DNA from: Beroe forskalii
Lineage: Eukaryota > Ctenophora > Nuda > Beroida > Beroidae
DNA: 64,000 bases
NCBI GenBank assembly: GCA_011033025.1
Contig: WFMF01000460.1
Coordinates: 62,001 to 126,000, forward strand
Reading direction: 5' to 3'
Shown: piece by piece, positions 22,615 to 33,492 of the stretch
Numbering within the stretch: the first letter of the stretch is position 1
How the letters are laid out: each line of letters opens with the position of its first letter
Notes under the pieces: model-generated
Seen by the model: the letters and a program-made list of their open reading frames with translations, nothing else
Databases searched by the model: none
What the model was told of the DNA's origin: nothing
Program-made: the position numbers and the translations under genes

Positions 22615-23474
22615 ATGTCTTGCGGAGTGATTCTGAAGGGCTTGTTGGGTAACGTTCTAGTGGACAGGTCCTCGGAAGCCGGTCTCTGTTTACTCTGATT
22701 CCTACCCCCTGCAGACGCAAGAATATAGGTGTTACTGAACCCTAGAAACATTCTCAGCTTTTATAACGAGAAATGTACAACTGAACTGAAGTGCGGTAAA
22801 AGCTATCATAAAGTAGGTACTCGACATGCAGTCAAACTCATAGAAGCCTAAAGGGGAAGGTAATTAATTATTAATATCTAATCTTTTAATGAGCCTCAAG
22901 TAAAGAACATTTAAATTGATGATAATGAAAGGTAACGAAGTCGGGATTTAAATTGACTGATCAGGAGATTATTATTTAAATGGGTAATCAATAAAGTCCC
23001 ACTACATTTGATGAAACCTGTATGAAAGTATGAACTTATGAATAGTCCGTTTTGCTTGATAAAGGGAAGAGGAAGTTTAAGCCTCGTTTGAATTCGCCGT
23101 GTATGCACCATGAATTCATATGAATCCAGATGAATTCACATGAATTCGTTCAAAAAAGTTCTAAACAATTTAAGTTCAGTACCTTCTTTCGTGAAATCCC
23201 TTTGAAGTTCACCAAATTCATATGAAAGTATGAATTAACTGCAGCGAATCTTGGTGAATGGTTAGATGAATGATGAATTAAGGTTCATGTGATTCAAGTA
23301 CGCCCGCTAGTCCATAGGACTAAGGAAAATTTCACCAATGGACATTATCGAAATCCAATAGACATTAGACATCTATTGGGCATGCTAGATCCATTGAGCA
23401 ACTGTCTCCTCTTTATTTTGGATAGAGAATTACTCACATGTTCCGCTGGTCGATCTTGATCCGTTCTTGAATGT
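22615..23474 (-). CDS. Two phase-compatible exons of an unrecognised gene
   Basis: The exon at 23438-23474 encodes IQERIKIDQRN and ends in phase 2 at AACAT|GTGAGT. The exon at 22615-22701 begins after GGTAG and continues in frame as NQSKQRPASEDLS, then TRTLPNKPFRITPQD, ending again in phase 2 at GACAT|GTTAGT. Splice sites on all four sides and the preserved frame support real coding sequence. The peptide is charged and low in hydrophobics, like a linker. No family is recognised. The exon at 30368-30613 may be the start of the same gene, but a connecting exon is needed and was not found. Confidence 0.4.
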
Positions 23475-23806
23475 CTGAGGATGAATAACAAAAGTTAATC
23501 TAAAATTTTCTGAGATTTCATATTTTTACGAATCTGGCTCTTGAAAATGGAAAGTAAAAAGGAAAACTACCTATAAAATAATTGATTCATGCGTAAAAAA
23601 GTTATTTTCACTGGTCATGCGCGTTGCGCGCCTGCGCGCGCTGCTCGCCGATGTCAAGGTAAATATGAAAAAAGGAAATTTGTCTTTAAGAAAAAGTTTG
23701 CGCGCTACAAATATACGTAGCAGAGGAACAGCTATTTGTGTGACCGATAGTAATTTGGCACAAACCATAAAAGTAGAAAACATTGCTTATTTCAGTGACC
23801 GTTATA
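23475..23806. other. Spacer before a TA-flanked element
   Basis: Contains a GC-rich patch, GCGCGTTGCGCGCC, at about 23620. An open frame through it has no recognisable domain. Confidence 0.3.
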
Positions 23807-24401
23807 CCTTATTGGCCTTTATTTAACCGGCCCTTAAGGACAAAAACGACTGAGATTTTTGTCCAAAGGGCCGGTTAAAAAAAGGCCGGTTAAAGTGGGG
23901 CCAGGTAATTTAGGTCAAATTAAACTTTTATGAATTGGCTTATATAAAAAAATAAATAAATTTAAAGAATTTCTAACACGCTTAGACAATCTCTAATATA
24001 ACCTTCGGAAATATTTTGCCATTAAAGCGTGGCCAAAGTTTGATATCAAAAAGTGTCAGATCAAGACATTCATAAAACATTCCTATTTAAGTATTTACAA
24101 GCCATAACAATGTTATATTCCATTAAATGCAGTCTCAAAATATAGTGTAAAATTCACTAGAACGTCATTTCATAACACGATAACGACCTAAATCATAATA
24201 TCAGACCGGGATTTGGGTCGTTTGATGCAATTTATCAAGTAAAAGGGTTTTAGTGGTCATTTCAGAGCAAAAAATCCTTGATCTGGCAACCTCCATAAAA
24301 ATTTTTGTCCAAGGGGCCGGTTAAAACGGTTCAAAAATGATTCATTTTTGTTTAAAAAAAAGGCCGGTTAAAAAAGGCCGGCTAAATAAAGGCCAATAAG
24401 G
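23807..24401. mobile_element. 595-bp MITE with TA target duplication (CCTTATTGGCC ends)
   Basis: Left end CCTTATTGGCCTTTATTTAA and right end TAAATAAAGGCCAATAAGG are inverted repeats, flanked on both sides by TA. AACCGGCC words are scattered just inside both ends. The TA duplication suggests a Tc1/mariner-type mover. There is no coding region. A 114-bp relative lies at 33333-33446 and a single CCTTATTGGCC end at 44712. Confidence 0.7.
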
Positions 24402-25164
24402 TAGTTGCCGTCTACGGTCACCACGAAATTACAGTAAAAAAGAGTTTAGACTTTAGAATGTGTCACGCCAGGCTTTATTATTTATACAGTCCTACTTTTA
24501 TCTCTATACCTCTGTTATGTTCAATACATGCCTTAAGGGCCTTTCCTGAAACCCGGCTGGAAAATTGCTATATCGTACAATAAAACGATATATGCAAGCA
24601 TAGAATCATTAATCAAAACAAATGAGGACATCGATTTTATAGCAACAGGTAATAAGTCATCAGCCTAATGAGCAAATGGAAATTGGACAATGGACATATA
24701 TCCTAGCTTAGACACTTTCATCATTTACATAATTCTTAGCAGAACCATGATACCACGATAGCACTATATGGTCACGAGAGTGAGACAGAGCAACACCTCC
24801 AAATCGTTTCCCCAAACACAGCAACTGGTCCACTGGAGCAAACTGCGTAATGAGCTATACAAATCCTCCAGACCCAGATCGGAGCACTGTCCGAATCTCA
24901 TACAATCCCATCACGGCATCACCGAAGCCAAACGGCAAGAACAGGCGGAAACGGGTAAGATAATCCACTTCGGAAGCCAGCACCAGCTCAAGCGGATCGA
25001 GTAAACCATCATCGTCGCATATCAAAAGAACGGCTACCCTCAAGAAGACTGCATCCAAAATGACACAAACAAAAAACTGTTCTTTTTGCTTCAGAAACAA
25101 ACACCTTTGTTGATTGCAATTTGCAAAACTAGACTGAAATTGTGAGGACTCAAAATCATTAAAA
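24402..25164. other. Spacer with a Ser-rich open frame of unknown status
   Basis: Between 24768 and 25100 several frames stay open on both strands. One plus frame reads a Ser/Lys-rich peptide ending KNCSFCFRNKH, just before a repeat begins. Nothing ties it to a gene, and no second zinc-ligand pair follows. Confidence 0.3.
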
Positions 25165-25440
25165 GCGTTGAATCCGGACGAGGGTCGTCAGACCCGAGTG
25201 CTCGAGTCACGAGTGGAAAAAAATACTGAACTGTTAATTGGTCAGAGAATATTCGGTCCCAGCTGTTTCCGTTCGGGGTATAATCCGGTTCCATGATCTC
25301 AGCTGTGACCGTATACCTTCGATAATGAACTCGGCACGCCTCGTCCATTACCAAACGTACACAGTCTCGGCTGTCTCCTCGACCATGTAAGTTGCGGTAT
25401 ACGGTCACCACTTCGAAATGTAACCGCTTATTATTATATA
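25165..25440. repeat. Reverse copy of the ACCGTATAATAAGCGG family
   Basis: Reverse complement of the tandem units at 10990-11770, with small differences such as an extra GAGTCACGAGTGG. It is not interrupted by the 9-bp-TSD MITE: CTCGACCATGTAAG reads through the site. Confidence 0.85.
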
Positions 25441-26159
25441 GTTATATTCTTCAAAGTATTGTGACATGATCTGTGGAAATTACGATTCTTTACGAAGTAA
25501 ACAAGAATTGCGCCAAGTCCATTTTTCTGGACCTGATTCCTCGCTGCTTGTTCCTCGAACACAGTCCACGTCATAGCCACTTATACTATAATTGTAATCA
25601 GGTTTTACTACTTGGAATAATAACGCTGCTTCACAGAAAAGTCACAAAGTCAAACGGTCATTCTCTTCTCAGAAGACATGAATGCAGTAAGCTGCAGTCA
25701 GACTATTCGCTTACATCTACGTGTTACTGCTTTACTGTGCAACGAAACTTGTATTTTGCTCAAAACTCAGAGAAATTGCTATGTTACAAAATACGATAGT
25801 ATGCCTCCCTGATCGAAATAAGAACGCCTCAATTTACGAATTACAAGCGAAAATCCTCCTAAAGCGCTCTTGCCACAGTTACAAGAACAAATCAGTTACT
25901 GAACGGATGAAACATCGAGGAGAGAAAGCAATTAATTAAACCTAAAGTACATAATATATTATTCAGATATTTGCGTTGTATTACTATGTGTTGCAGGACA
26001 AAGCAGCTGGAATGTACGCAAAACAAGTTACTCAGGACACAGTTTAGCAGCTGCAATACTTTATCACATTACGAGGGGAATACAGTGTGTTTAAAGTCAC
26101 GGTACAACCTGTGGAGGGGTATTCTCTAAAGTCTAAACATACTCAACCTAGTAGGCTAG
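25441..26159. other. Intergenic stretch, no gene recognised
   Basis: Plus-strand open frames at 25473-25799 and 25721-25939 overlap in different phases. They show no domain, signal peptide or splice partner. Confidence 0.35.
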
Positions 26160-26272
26160 TAGGCCTCGCATTCATACTGAATAGAACCTAGTAGGCCTCG
26201 CATTCATACTGAATAGAACCTAGTAGGCCTCGCATTCATACTGAATAGAACCTAGTAGGCCTCGTATAAAAT
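26160..26272. repeat. 32-bp tandem repeat, about 3.5 copies
   Basis: GTAGGCCTCGCATTCATACT followed by GAATAGAACCTA is repeated without changes in the complete units. The identity suggests recent expansion. Confidence 0.9.
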
Positions 26273-26879
26273 ATTGGTGGGTAATCATTGATTGCATCTT
26301 GTTCTTCGGTTGGTCGGGAAGTAATTCTGAGCCGACGACGATAATCTCACGATTTTCAAAAGCTTCTGATTCTAAACTTTATCGTATCATTTAAACGTTG
26401 TAAACTTGCTCCCTAAGAAGTAATTCTGATTTCTGTTCACATAGGTTTATCTAACAGTAGGTACTCAGGCAATTTTTTGTATTTTACGATAAAACAATTA
26501 TGGGCGTATGCAATATTTGATGTCATCAATAATTACTTAATTATTCGTTCGTACGCTAGGATAACTAGAAGTTGAAGTCTCACTCAACTACGCCAGCAGG
26601 ACGGGGTGAAAATCAAGAGAAAGAGAAAGGGGGAGAGATTCGCAAGATTCCCTCAAGGGTATAACTATTCTTCGACCACTGGCAAGTTGACATGTAAACT
26701 GTGTGCCTACTGCCTACCCGCTGTAGGTCAGGTATATGTGGAAATACAGAGCCTATTGCAGAATTACAGTAATCAACAAAGTACCATGAACCAAGCTTTT
26801 CATATTATGAACATAGAGAGAGAGAGACTAGTGACTAGGAGCAAACAAATACATGTAATATGCTTGATGTTACGTAGCA

Positions 26880-27265
26880 GTAAGATGTAACGTAGGTTAG
26901 GACACTGTACATTACACCTCCCATCGCAAAACGGTTAACACTTAATAACAGTACTTATTAAAGAATGCAAATATTATTCTACTACGAGACATGAAATTTA
27001 CGATCGTATTCATGAAATTAAATACGTTCTCTCTCCCGCAAGATTTAACCATTAGGATAATTGTAGGTGCGTCACAGCAGCAACAGCTGCACTGTTCTCG
27101 ACATCTTACTTTGATTATCTTAAAATTGTTACGATCGTCAGATCTACGAAGTCAAAATCGAGCAATAGAAAAGACCCTCATAAGAATTCGATATATATTT
27201 CAAGTCCTCAGTCAAACAAACCACGGAGTCCTGGGAGAGAGCTTTCTTGGGATCAAGGTCCATGG
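26880..27265. repeat. 385-bp direct repeat, copy 1
   Basis: Nearly identical to 28378-28762 (AAGATGTAACGTAGGTTAGG through CCAAGGTCCATGGAT). Differences are few: an extra AT in GATATATAT and single-base changes near the end. The ~100-codon frame inside both copies diverges at the repeat end and has no known domain. Confidence 0.9.
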
Positions 27266-27302
27266 ATGTAATATACTTGATGTTACGTAGCATTATGTAA
27301 GA

Positions 27303-28062
27303 CTAGCAGGCCCGTTGGGCCTGCAAAAACACAGCTCACTCGGCGCTGCTACGCAGCACCTCGTTCGCAAGTTCAAAACACTACCATTCAAATTGATCAG
27401 ACACTTTTTACCACATCAAAAAATTCCAATTAGATTCCAAGTATTCAAAAAACTTTATGAAGGAGCAGAGTGGAAAATAGAATTCCTCGGTTAGTCTTTG
27501 TCGTGCTAAACCGTGTGACTTTTGTTCCGTTTCGATCGCAAGATGATGTTAATTGTGACAACTGATTCTCATACTGACTTACCGACATTGGATAATTTTG
27601 TTTTGTTCACAATTGATCCAGGCCATGAACTGTCTCCGAAATCTGCTACACCTACATTCGACTCGATTGAATTGTGCACACGTTGTAACCTTAACGGTTA
27701 ATTTCACAACTGCAGTTACTACTTTTTTCACCGACTCAACTTTGATTATCGACCAACCTCTGCCACAATTAAAGCAATCCATCTGGGATATCTTCCATTA
27801 TTCAAGTTATGTCCTTTCTCCATCTTGAGATCTTAAATTTGAAGTTAAGGAAACGTCAAAAATTTTCAAAAAGCTACAGCACGGAATTAAAAAGTAATTG
27901 CGTAAAAGAAAGCACTCGCATAGAGCTGATCATAATCTGCACGTGCAAAAAATTTGTTTCCATAGCAACGGTACCATTATGCGCATCTAAGCCTTCGTTT
28001 TCCTTGATATTTTCTTGGCAAGCTCAAATTTAAACTGTGCGCCCGCACAGACATAATTCACG
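27303..28062 (-). mobile_element. Helitron-like element H5, reverse orientation
   Basis: Read on the minus strand, it ends with CGCCGAGTGAGCTGTG, the hairpin GCAGGCCCAACGGGCCTGC and CTAG, so the 3' terminus is at 27303. Its distal part (CACGTGAATTATG, GAGCTTGCCAAGAAAAT, GGTACCGTTGCTATGG) matches H3. It lies between the two 385-bp direct repeats, tail outward. No helicase frame seen. Confidence 0.5.
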
Positions 28063-28075
28063 TGCCATCTCCAAA

Positions 28076-28368
28076 TCTCTAATATAATTTCGCAACCTCT
28101 GTTTTTTGTTTGTCGTAACGGCGGAAACATCTTCGGAACGCGCGCGCATTACGATTTGTGCGGGTAACCATGGTGACACGTGCACGGAGAATTGCGCGCG
28201 CGCTCATTTCTGTTAATGGTGTTTTGATTACGTTGCTTCGTAACTTTTGAACGGATCGGAGTTTTTTGATGCGGTAAAAAGTATTCAGCTGATCTGAAAT
28301 TTGCGAACGAGGTGCTGCGTAGCAGCGCCGAGTGAGCTGTGTATTAGCAGGCCCAACGGGCTTTCTAG
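28076..28368 (+). mobile_element. Helitron-like element H4
   Basis: Close to H1 without its MITE. It starts TCTCTAATATAATTTCGC, carries GGCGGAAACATCTTCGG, GATGCGGTAAAAAG, GCTGCGTAGCAGC and CGCCGAGTGAGCTGTG, and ends CTAG after an imperfect hairpin GCAGGCCCAACGGGCTTTC. Confidence 0.55.
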
Positions 28369-28377
28369 TTATATATA

Positions 28378-28762
28378 AGATGTAACGTAGGTTAGGACAC
28401 TGTACATTACACCTCCCATCGCAAAACGGTTAACACTTAATAACAGTACTTATTAAAGAATGCAAATATTATTCTACTACGAGACATGAAATTTACGATC
28501 GTATTCATGAAATTAAATACGTTCTCTCTCCCGCAAGATTTAACCATTAGGATAATTGTAGGTGCGTCACAGCAGCAACAGCTGCACTGTTCTCGACATC
28601 TTACTTTGATTATCTTAAAATTGTTACGATCGTCAGATCTACGAAGTCAAAATCGAGCAATAGAAAAGACCCTCATAAGAATTCGATATATTTCAAGTCC
28701 TCAGTCTAAACAAACCACGGAGTCCTGGGAGAGAGCTTTCTTGGGACCAAGGTCCATGGATT
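28378..28762. repeat. 385-bp direct repeat, copy 2
   Basis: Second copy of 26880-27265. After its end the two flanks differ completely. Confidence 0.9.
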
Positions 28763-30367
28763 GGAGGTTGTAGAGCACTATTCTCTTCTTGCTACCATAC
28801 GGCATCTTCTCCAGCGGAGAGCTTCAGCTGGGAGCTGGTGATCACAAGACGATAGGGATAAGAAAAACCCGAATTGGTGATCTCTGACAACTGCTGATCT
28901 CCACTCCGGTTGAAGTTTCAGAGCAAAAACGAACGTTCTCAAAATTATATTATCAAGGGCAGACAACGTAATTCAACAAATATGAAACCAGATGATAACA
29001 AATTGGAAGGCGTGGGTGTCAGGTGAAAACACAGATGTATCATGTGCAAAAATACACAAACTCGTAGATACTCGTTTTCTAGGTTTCAACCTGGTCGGCG
29101 TGTAATGTGAGTAGACTTCTGATAAGGTTACGTAATTCTTGATTATTGTATTAATTTCTTATTGTTATAACATTATACTGACTAAAATACGACAGTGGCT
29201 ATGTGTCACCAATAAATACATGGTATTTCTTATTACCAGTTACGAATGAGTAAGTTTGTAGTGTATGTTGGTTTCAGTCACCTAGCAGATTAGTTTCGCT
29301 TATCATGAGCATGCGATTTCTACTTAAAAATGGATGCATTGTTAAGATACCTTTGAGTACATTGACGTGTAACGTAAATGCGTGTCAGCATACAAACTAT
29401 CAAGTAGGATAAAACAAGAGTACCTACGTCACATAACGCAGTCTCGACGTCACTCCTCTCCATCTATCAACAGTCCTACAATAGCTCAGCTGTAGCTCAC
29501 GGTTGAACAATGGATTCAGACGAAAGTAACGTCATTACCATAGCTTAAAATAGGCCGTTGTCAACGGAGACCTGCTTATTTTTCAAAAAACGCGCTTTCG
29601 TCACCGGTTCCAGCTTTATTTCTTTTTGTTTTTATCTGTTGAGCGGAGCAGTGTGCACTCAGCACTGACCAATCAACAATGACCATTTTCTAGGATATAG
29701 TTGACAAGTTAAGTATAACGCATAAACGTTATACTTATAGTTTTATCTGTGAGAACTTTGTGGTAAAATGATCTGTTGTAAAGTTCATGAATACAGCAAT
29801 CCATTTTTTCACTTTTTATATTACGTTGATACGATTAAAACTTAAGACCACAGCCTCGTGCAGACATTGACGACCACGATTTTACGTGGGATGGAGGCCT
29901 TCTCTGAAGTACGTGCATTTCTCACGATTTCTTTTAACTGCTACCAGACGCAGAGCTCATGAATTATTTGTAGCATATCACCAGCATGTAGAATGCTTGT
30001 GAGTATAACTAAACACGCTTTTTTAAAGCTATCTTCCAAGACAGAAACTCGACGCCAGTGGTTTAAAAATCAAGCCATGGAATGATATGTGATTGATTTA
30101 AATCGAAATTCTGTCAATTAAATTCTCAATTAAATGGCAACATGCACCGTTTAAATCAGTTTTAAAATTTGCGGATGACTATATCTGATATCTTACTTTT
30201 ATCGAATTTTTGCATGGAGATTGGAGCGAGCGAATTTGATCACGGACTCAGGACTAGGAGCAAAATTGATGAAAGGAAAAATATATATCTGTATTACGAC
30301 ATTTGGATCAAATATTGAAGTATTAAATTTATCAAAATGTCAGATAAGTAAACACAAAAGAACTGAC
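28763..30367. other. Intergenic or intronic stretch, no gene recognised
   Basis: AT-rich. AGTAACGTCATTACCATAGC at about 29526 recalls the dispersed GACGTCAT sequences further left. If the exon at 30368-30613 is real, this is its first intron. Confidence 0.35.
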
Positions 30368-30613
30368 CTTTTTCCGTGGCCGTATCGCTGTCGGAAGTCC
30401 TCCCAGGAATATATCCGAGATCTCCCTGATAGTGTCATGCCTAGACCCCCCTTCCTGACACACGCTGTTCCTTGACAGGTCACAAGACGAAGCCGATAAC
30501 TTGCTCGGCTGCGTCTCATCATGAGCAGAACCCTGGGACATCAGTTCCCCGTGACCTACTAGGTCAAGGACTGATAACACGTTGTAGAGCACTGCGTTAG
30601 TGGAACTCATCAT
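30368..30613 (-). CDS. Probable first coding exon of an unrecognised gene
   Basis: ATG at 30613 opens 82 codons that end exactly at a strong donor (AAAAAG|GTCAGT, phase 0). The peptide begins MMSSTNAVLYNVLSVLDLVG. It continues Ser- and Asp-rich, then TIREISDIFLGGLP and a basic end RPRKK. There is no signal peptide, since the Met-Met-Ser-Ser start is polar. A different minus-strand frame is also open through part of it, so the frame choice rests on start and donor. The family is not recognised. It may be the 5' end of the gene whose other exons lie at 22.6-23.5 kb. Confidence 0.4.
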
Positions 30614-33332
30614 CTTAACTGAAGTTCGAGTGGGTAGGTAGGTAGGTAAATCTTCTTCTTGGAGATGGTGAATTTAGCTTTTTGAATCTCAGATCTCACA
30701 AGTCAGAGTCTTATCCGGCAAAGATCTAACTAAACTCCAGAGTTCAAGTCAAGGGTCAACGAGCTGAATAAATGCCAGAGGCTAGAACAATGGGCACTGT
30801 TATTAAGACTCAAGAATGACGACGGACGAATGATGAGAACACCCTCATTAACCTGACATCATGTTGTGTGATCGCTACATGAAGCGATATTGAGACGGCC
30901 ATATAATGCAGTTTCTTGAGGCTTCGTCAGTTGACCGCCGTCTCATGTAGAGATGATGATGTGGCAATTGATAAGGATTACTGCACATGTCATCATCATC
31001 ATAGCAACCTGACACTGGTTCATGGTTGTAACAGGGAGTCACACCTCCACACTCCACACACGTAATATGTTATGTTGAGACTTATTTCCTGCTTCACTGC
31101 TAATGAGACTGGGAAAAATCATTCGTTTCCAATGATTTTCAGACTGCAGTTCTAAGTTAACTCTTTCCTGATGCCGACAAGGCTGGTCCTACTACCTTTC
31201 TTTCATGGACTTGTACCTAGAGAGTAGAGAGTACAAAGTTCAACTCTGAAACCATTGATAAGATGGTACGGTAATTATCATGCTTTAAAATATTATTAAT
31301 CTTATTTCTTTATTATTAATGAGGATTGTAATTTATCAATAAGGATTTTAATTAATTACAGGGTCAGAGGGTCTATCAACTTTGTGCTATCAATCCATCA
31401 TGCAGATTGACAACATATGATATTTATGGGTGTAACAAACTGTTACTGATGATTCATTTCCTCTCGATTTATCTATCTATTTTGAACTTTAACTGGTACC
31501 CATTACCTTCTTACCTTAGAAACAGAAAAAAGAATTGATTGTAATTGAAAAAATATAATGCATTGTAGGAAATCACAACATTCCTGCAAAAAGACAAAAA
31601 GTAAGAACAGGAACACTCCATTTCAGTTCAAAGTGACCCGAATGGGTACCGAATCCAAGACACTACGAATCAAAGCGGATCAACCCGAAAAAGAAGTCTT
31701 TGGCTTGTTTCGCTTGAGTCAAGTCGTCTCGCCTTGTTTCGGTTTGCTCCATGTTTAACCAAAACGAGCTTGTTTCAGGTAAGGTAAGGGTTATGGTTAG
31801 GGAGTTAGGGGTAAGATTGTTTCGCCATGCTTTTCAGTTTTCATTGATTTGAGAGGGTCAGATTTTGCTAAAAGATTGAACAACCCCAATAGACCCGAAA
31901 CAGCTCGAATTAGGTGGTGTACCGGATTTATTCAAGTTGATTCGGATTGCTTTTCAGGATCCTAGTTTTTTCGGCTCGTTTCGGAAAAACAGGAAGCAGT
32001 TGAAAATTACAAATTTTCGGGGGAAACTCAATCACTTTAAAACAAAATATTTTTCATAACTTTATATCAACCGTCCCGAATGATCATAATTTTATCAGTA
32101 TCATACTCCAGATTCTCACAAATCACAATATCAAATTTTCATCAGTCATCGTTCTAAGAATTCCAACCTTTGAATTTCGCAGTTCTTTACGGCAGTCTCA
32201 GTTAATAGCCACAGAAGTACGTGCATCTTATCACATTTAGCAGAGTGGTCGGTTACAGTTAAATTTAACACTCACTTCAAAAGAGTTACTTACTGTTACA
32301 TTATCTCTCATGAGACACTACGAAGACTAATCTCTGTTAGAGTTGTGATTGGCTAGACACGACCACATGACATGATTACTGAGTCACACGGTCTGCGAAC
32401 GTGTACAATAGTGACGTGCTTATTCGTATTGTTCACCCCGATACAATTGTTAGAGCTCCGGGCTTTAAAATGATCAGTTGAGCAAGAGTGCCACGCAATT
32501 AAAAATATAAATTGAGTAATTGCAACTTGAAGGCTAGTCAACGTACTCTTTAGTCCCAAATAAGCAATCAATAGACGAGGGGCTGTAATAACTGTACATC
32601 TCAGTTTAAGTTTTTTAAAGTAATAAGAGTTATATTAAGATATCAGTTAAGGTCAACAGTTTGAACACTGAACATCAAAATGTCTCCCATCGTCTATTTG
32701 CTTATCTGGGACAGTTACATGATGAAAGAGGTAGTTTGCAGGCAAGATTATGCCAAGAAAAGGGCCAAAATAGCCCTAGTTTTTAAATTCAATCTGAGCC
32801 TTACATAATCCGCAAGAAATAAGGAAAAGCGGGAAAATTTTGTTTCTGTTAAGCCCTGCATAATGCATATCTTTTCTTCTAATTGTTTTCATGTGCCAGG
32901 AATATAAGTTAGAATTAGGTGCACATTTGATGGAAAGAATTTCTAAATAAGAAGATTTGATTGCACCTTGACAATTAAGGAGCAATGGATTCGTTTTGTT
33001 TTTCTAATCTGTAATAATTGATTCATGGTCTTGATGAATACTTATCAAATAAATACATCAATTGATTCTAATCTCATGCTAGCTACCATTTACAGTCAAG
33101 AATGCTTTATAATCAAAGTCAATATTCTAATAAAAACAAAAAACGACCATCTATCCATCTTATCAATTTATCGATCAATCAACTACTTTGACTTAATGTT
33201 ATATATTTTTGTGGCAGTTTTAACCAAATTTGGATTTTCAAATTGTCAATATCTGAAGATTTCAGACAAATAAGTTCAAGTAACTCGCTAAAGTAGAAAG
33301 CTCAAAAATTCTTATGATAAAAATTGAATCTA
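30614..33332. other. Long intergenic stretch, no gene seen
   Basis: Short GGTAGGTAGGTAGG run at about 30631. Degenerate TTAGGG-like sequence lies at about 31780-31815. Open frames here are short and isolated. Nothing else was supported. Confidence 0.35.
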
Positions 33333-33446
33333 CCTTATCGGCCATTATTGAACCGGCCATTATCGGCCATTATTATCAATGTTCAAAATTGCATTTGATC
33401 CTTAAAGGCTTGCTAAATTGGGCCAGTAAATTCACGGTCGATAAGG
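33333..33446. mobile_element. 114-bp TA-flanked MITE (CCTTATCGGCC ends)
   Basis: Ends CCTTATCGGCC and GGTCGATAAGG are imperfect inverted repeats flanked by TA at 33331-33332 and 33447-33448. GAACCGGCC near the left end links it to the 595-bp element at 23807-24401. Confidence 0.55.
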
Positions 33447-33492
33447 TATTCTGAATAAAACTATCAAAACGTTAAAAATATCGCATATTGTT

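Noticed and set aside
24768-25100. Possible Nanos-type zinc finger (KNCSFCFRNKH)
   Set aside because: Only one C-x2-C pair, no following CCHC module; the sequence runs straight into a dispersed repeat.
26991-28773. Two near-identical ~100-codon frames as paralogous genes
   Set aside because: They lie entirely within the 385-bp direct repeat and diverge where the repeat ends. No start context or domain.
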